Of a DNA stretch of 64,000 nt, positions 62,721 to 64,000 are shown piece after piece; position 1 is the first letter of the stretch; each line of letters starts with the position of its first letter. Both the position numbers and the translations under genes were made by a program. Under the pieces are notes generated by a model. That model did not search any database. It had not been told where the DNA came from and saw only the letters and a program-made list of their open reading frames with translations. Source of the DNA: Marixanthomonas ophiurae (lineage in GTDB: Bacteria; Bacteroidota; Bacteroidia; Flavobacteriales; Flavobacteriaceae); contig NZ_QVID01000001.1 in assembly GCF_003413745.1 (NCBI RefSeq), forward strand, positions 186,001 through 250,000, in the 5' to 3' direction.

Positions 62721-63704
62721 TTATTTTATTTTTTTAAGCGGTTTTTTCTTGATCATTCCGCCTTTTGCATCTTTTACAGATGCCATGATAATAAACGCTT
62801 CGTGGTCAACTTTATCAATTTCAGTTTTCAGCCTTGACATCTCTAAACGGGTAATCACCGTATACACTACGTTGGTATCTTTAAGCGGTTGGCCTTCTTT
62901 GGCAAAACCATTTTGAGCTTTATAGATTGTGCAACCCCGTCCTAAATTATTTACAATTGTTTTTCGTATTTCTTCATTATGTTCCGAAATTATGGTAACG
63001 CCCATAAATTCTTCAACACCATCTATTACAAAATCTACGGTTTTAGAAGCGGCAAAATACGTTAGTATTGCATACAATGCAATTTCAACAGAAAGAAAAT
63101 AAGCGGCTGTTAAAAAGATAAGAACATTGAAAATTAAAATCACATTTCCTACGGTCATACTAGTTTTTCGACTTATATAAATAGCTAAAACCTCGGTTCC
63201 GTCAATAATAGCACCGCCACGAATAGCCATCCCAATACCTAAGCCCAAAAAGAAACCCCCAAAAGTTGCTATTAAAATACTGTCTTCTGTAATGGTGGGA
63301 ATAGGGATAAAATAAAGCGAAAGAGATAAAAGTAAAATACCCAACACACTTTTTATAGCAAACCGCTTACTAATGGCAAAATATCCTAAAATTAGAAAAG
63401 GTAAGTTGATACAGAAAATTAGTATAGGCAACGAAATTCCTGTTAACTCTCGCACAATTAAAGAAATACCGGTTACCCCTCCGTCTATAAACGAATTGGG
63501 TAATAGAAAGCCCTTTAAGCCAAACGTAGCAGCAAGCACACCAATTATTAAATACACAAAGTCTGAAATTTCATGTTTTATTTCAACCTCAAGATTTTCA
63601 GCTCTTTTTTGAATTTGTTTTTCGGTAGGTTTTGTTTCTTGATTCTTTTGACGCCTTTTTACGCTCTCGACTATTATGTTTCGTATAATTGGGTTCACAA
63701 GCAA
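62721..63704 (-). CDS. YitT-family (DUF161/DUF2179) membrane protein
   Basis: The 327-residue protein has a cytosolic charged start, about five transmembrane segments (about 45-210, with GFLLPNSFIDGGVTGISLI and RGGAIIDGTEVLAI as family motifs) and the C-terminal DUF2179 domain (about 225-315: GVTIISEHNEEIRKTIVNNLGRGCTIYK in pieces). Function is unknown. It is preceded by the tRNA-Val(TAC) terminator and followed by tRNA-Val(GAC). Confidence 0.87.
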   Translation of the reverse strand: MLVNPIIRNIIVESVKRRQKNQETKPTEKQIQKRAENLEVEIKHEISDFVYLIIGVLAATFGLKGFLLPNSFIDGGVTGISLIVRELTGISLPILIFCINLPFLILGYFAISKRFAIKSVLGILLLSLSLYFIPIPTITEDSILIATFGGFFLGLGIGMAIRGGAIIDGTEVLAIYISRKTSMTVGNVILIFNVLIFLTAAYFLSVEIALYAILTYFAASKTVDFVIDGVEEFMGVTIISEHNEEIRKTIVNNLGRGCTIYKAQNGFAKEGQPLKDTNVVYTVITRLEMSRLKTEIDKVDHEAFIIMASVKDAKGGMIKKKPLKKIK

Positions 63705-63783
63705 ATAAATTTATTGAACTAAGATAAACAACCTAACATAAGTTGCCTTTCTTTCTAAGTGAATATTTTAAAACTTCTATAAA

Positions 63784-63816
63784 ATAAAAAAACCCGATGA
63801 AAAACTTCATCGGGTT
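63784..63816 (-). terminator. terminator downstream of tRNA-Val(TAC)
   Basis: AACCCGATGAA (63791-63801) pairs perfectly with TTCATCGGGTT (63806-63816) around AAAC. On the minus strand it is followed by a T-rich tail and lies 4 bp after the tRNA 3' end including the encoded CCA, so it ends the tRNA transcript before yitT. Confidence 0.87.
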
Positions 63817-63820
63817 TTGC

Positions 63821-63898
63821 TGGTGGGCGCGAAGGGATTCGAACCCCTGACCCCTTGGGTGTAAACCAAGTGCTCTGAACCAACTGAGCTACGCGCCC
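63821..63898 (-). tRNA. tRNA-Val(TAC), with encoded CCA
   Basis: The cloverleaf is complete: acceptor GGGCGCG with CGCGCCC, D stem GCTC/GAGC, anticodon stem CTTGG/CCAAG with loop TTTACAC (anticodon TAC, normal U33) and T-arm AGGGG-TTCGAAT-CCCTT, discriminator A at 63824. The next bases are CCA (63821-63823), so the 3' end is encoded, unlike the tRNA-Val(GAC) nearby. Confidence 0.93.
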
Positions 63899-63914
63899 TT
63901 GCTGTTAGCGGTTG

Positions 63915-63945
63915 CAAATATAAGCTACTTTTTAATTCCCACAAA
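63915..63945 (-). promoter_or_regulatory. promoter of tRNA-Val(TAC), full -33/-7 consensus
   Basis: On the minus strand TTTG (63942-63945), exactly 19 nt, then TATATTTG (63915-63922). It matches TTTG-N19-TAnnTTTG perfectly and lies 16 bp before the mature tRNA 5' end. Confidence 0.8.
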
Positions 63946-64000
63946 CAAAAAATTAAAAAAATTAAAAATAATATCATCACCGCTATCATACGTTAATTTT

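Noticed and set aside
63807-63989. 60-codon minus-strand frame at the right end
   Set aside because: It reads through tRNA-Val(TAC) and its promoter.
1-64000. Prophage, integrative element or insertion sequence
   Set aside because: No integrase, transposase, phage structural gene or att-like duplication next to the tRNAs was recognised.

Overview
The window is chromosomal DNA from a member of the Bacteroidota, almost certainly a Flavobacteriaceae-type organism. The evidence is the low G+C content, the lack of Shine-Dalgarno sequences, promoters of the TTTG-N19-TAnnTTTG type, a SusC/SusD pair, type IX secretion genes (porU, porV and T9SS C-terminal sorting domains) and the gliding lipoprotein gene gldJ. 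No phage, insertion sequence, integrase, CRISPR array or rRNA operon was seen. The gene content is mostly core and syntenic.

Layout. 1-3.8 kb: str operon on the minus strand (rpsL-rpsG-fusA-rpsJ, then the start of rplC) with a textbook promoter and an unusual 223-bp structured spacer between rpsJ and rplC. 3.9-10.8 kb: an Omp85-like protein, a SusC/SusD pair and a small lipoprotein, closed by a strong terminator. 11-16.6 kb: rlmB, rhomboid protease, rarA and a three-gene envelope operon. 16.6-24 kb: YjjG-type nucleotidase, a deacetylase-like protein, radC, two small plus-strand genes, mpl, and an operon of two DUF4136 lipoproteins with a TPR protein. 24-29.3 kb: a large leucine-rich T9SS cargo protein, obgE, adk and an RDD membrane protein.

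29.4-35.2 kb: purK and purE separated by tandem and palindromic repeats, an M3 peptidase, an ECF-like sigma factor with a mini zinc-binding partner, and a UbiA-like membrane protein. 35.3-45.2 kb (plus strand): gcvP, a tight ketoacyl synthase III/methyltransferase/glycosyltransferase cassette, alkaline phosphatase, an MlaE/MlaF transporter pair, and an FG-GAP/ASPIC T9SS cargo protein. 45.2-52 kb (minus strand): a long run led by pdhA and the E2 of pyruvate dehydrogenase, followed by an SDR, a SprT-like protein, a mannose-1-phosphate guanylyltransferase and a DUF389 membrane protein. 52-62.6 kb: the T9SS/gliding locus, with cdd, porV and porU on the minus strand, then two tandem gldJ genes and murF on the plus strand. 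62.6-64 kb: tRNA-Val(GAC), a YitT-family protein and tRNA-Val(TAC).

How it fits together. PorU and PorV form the cell-surface sortase complex that would process cargo such as the two CTD-bearing proteins encoded here. GldJ is needed for gliding and T9SS stability in relatives. The points most worth a second look are the tandem gldJ duplication, the structured rpsJ-rplC spacer, the tRNA-Val(GAC) with C instead of U at position 33, the KAS III/methyltransferase/glycosyltransferase cassette, the repeats around purK/purE, and -7 boxes placed so close to start codons that leaderless mRNAs are predicted. I did not find a clear-cut, wholly new multi-gene system.
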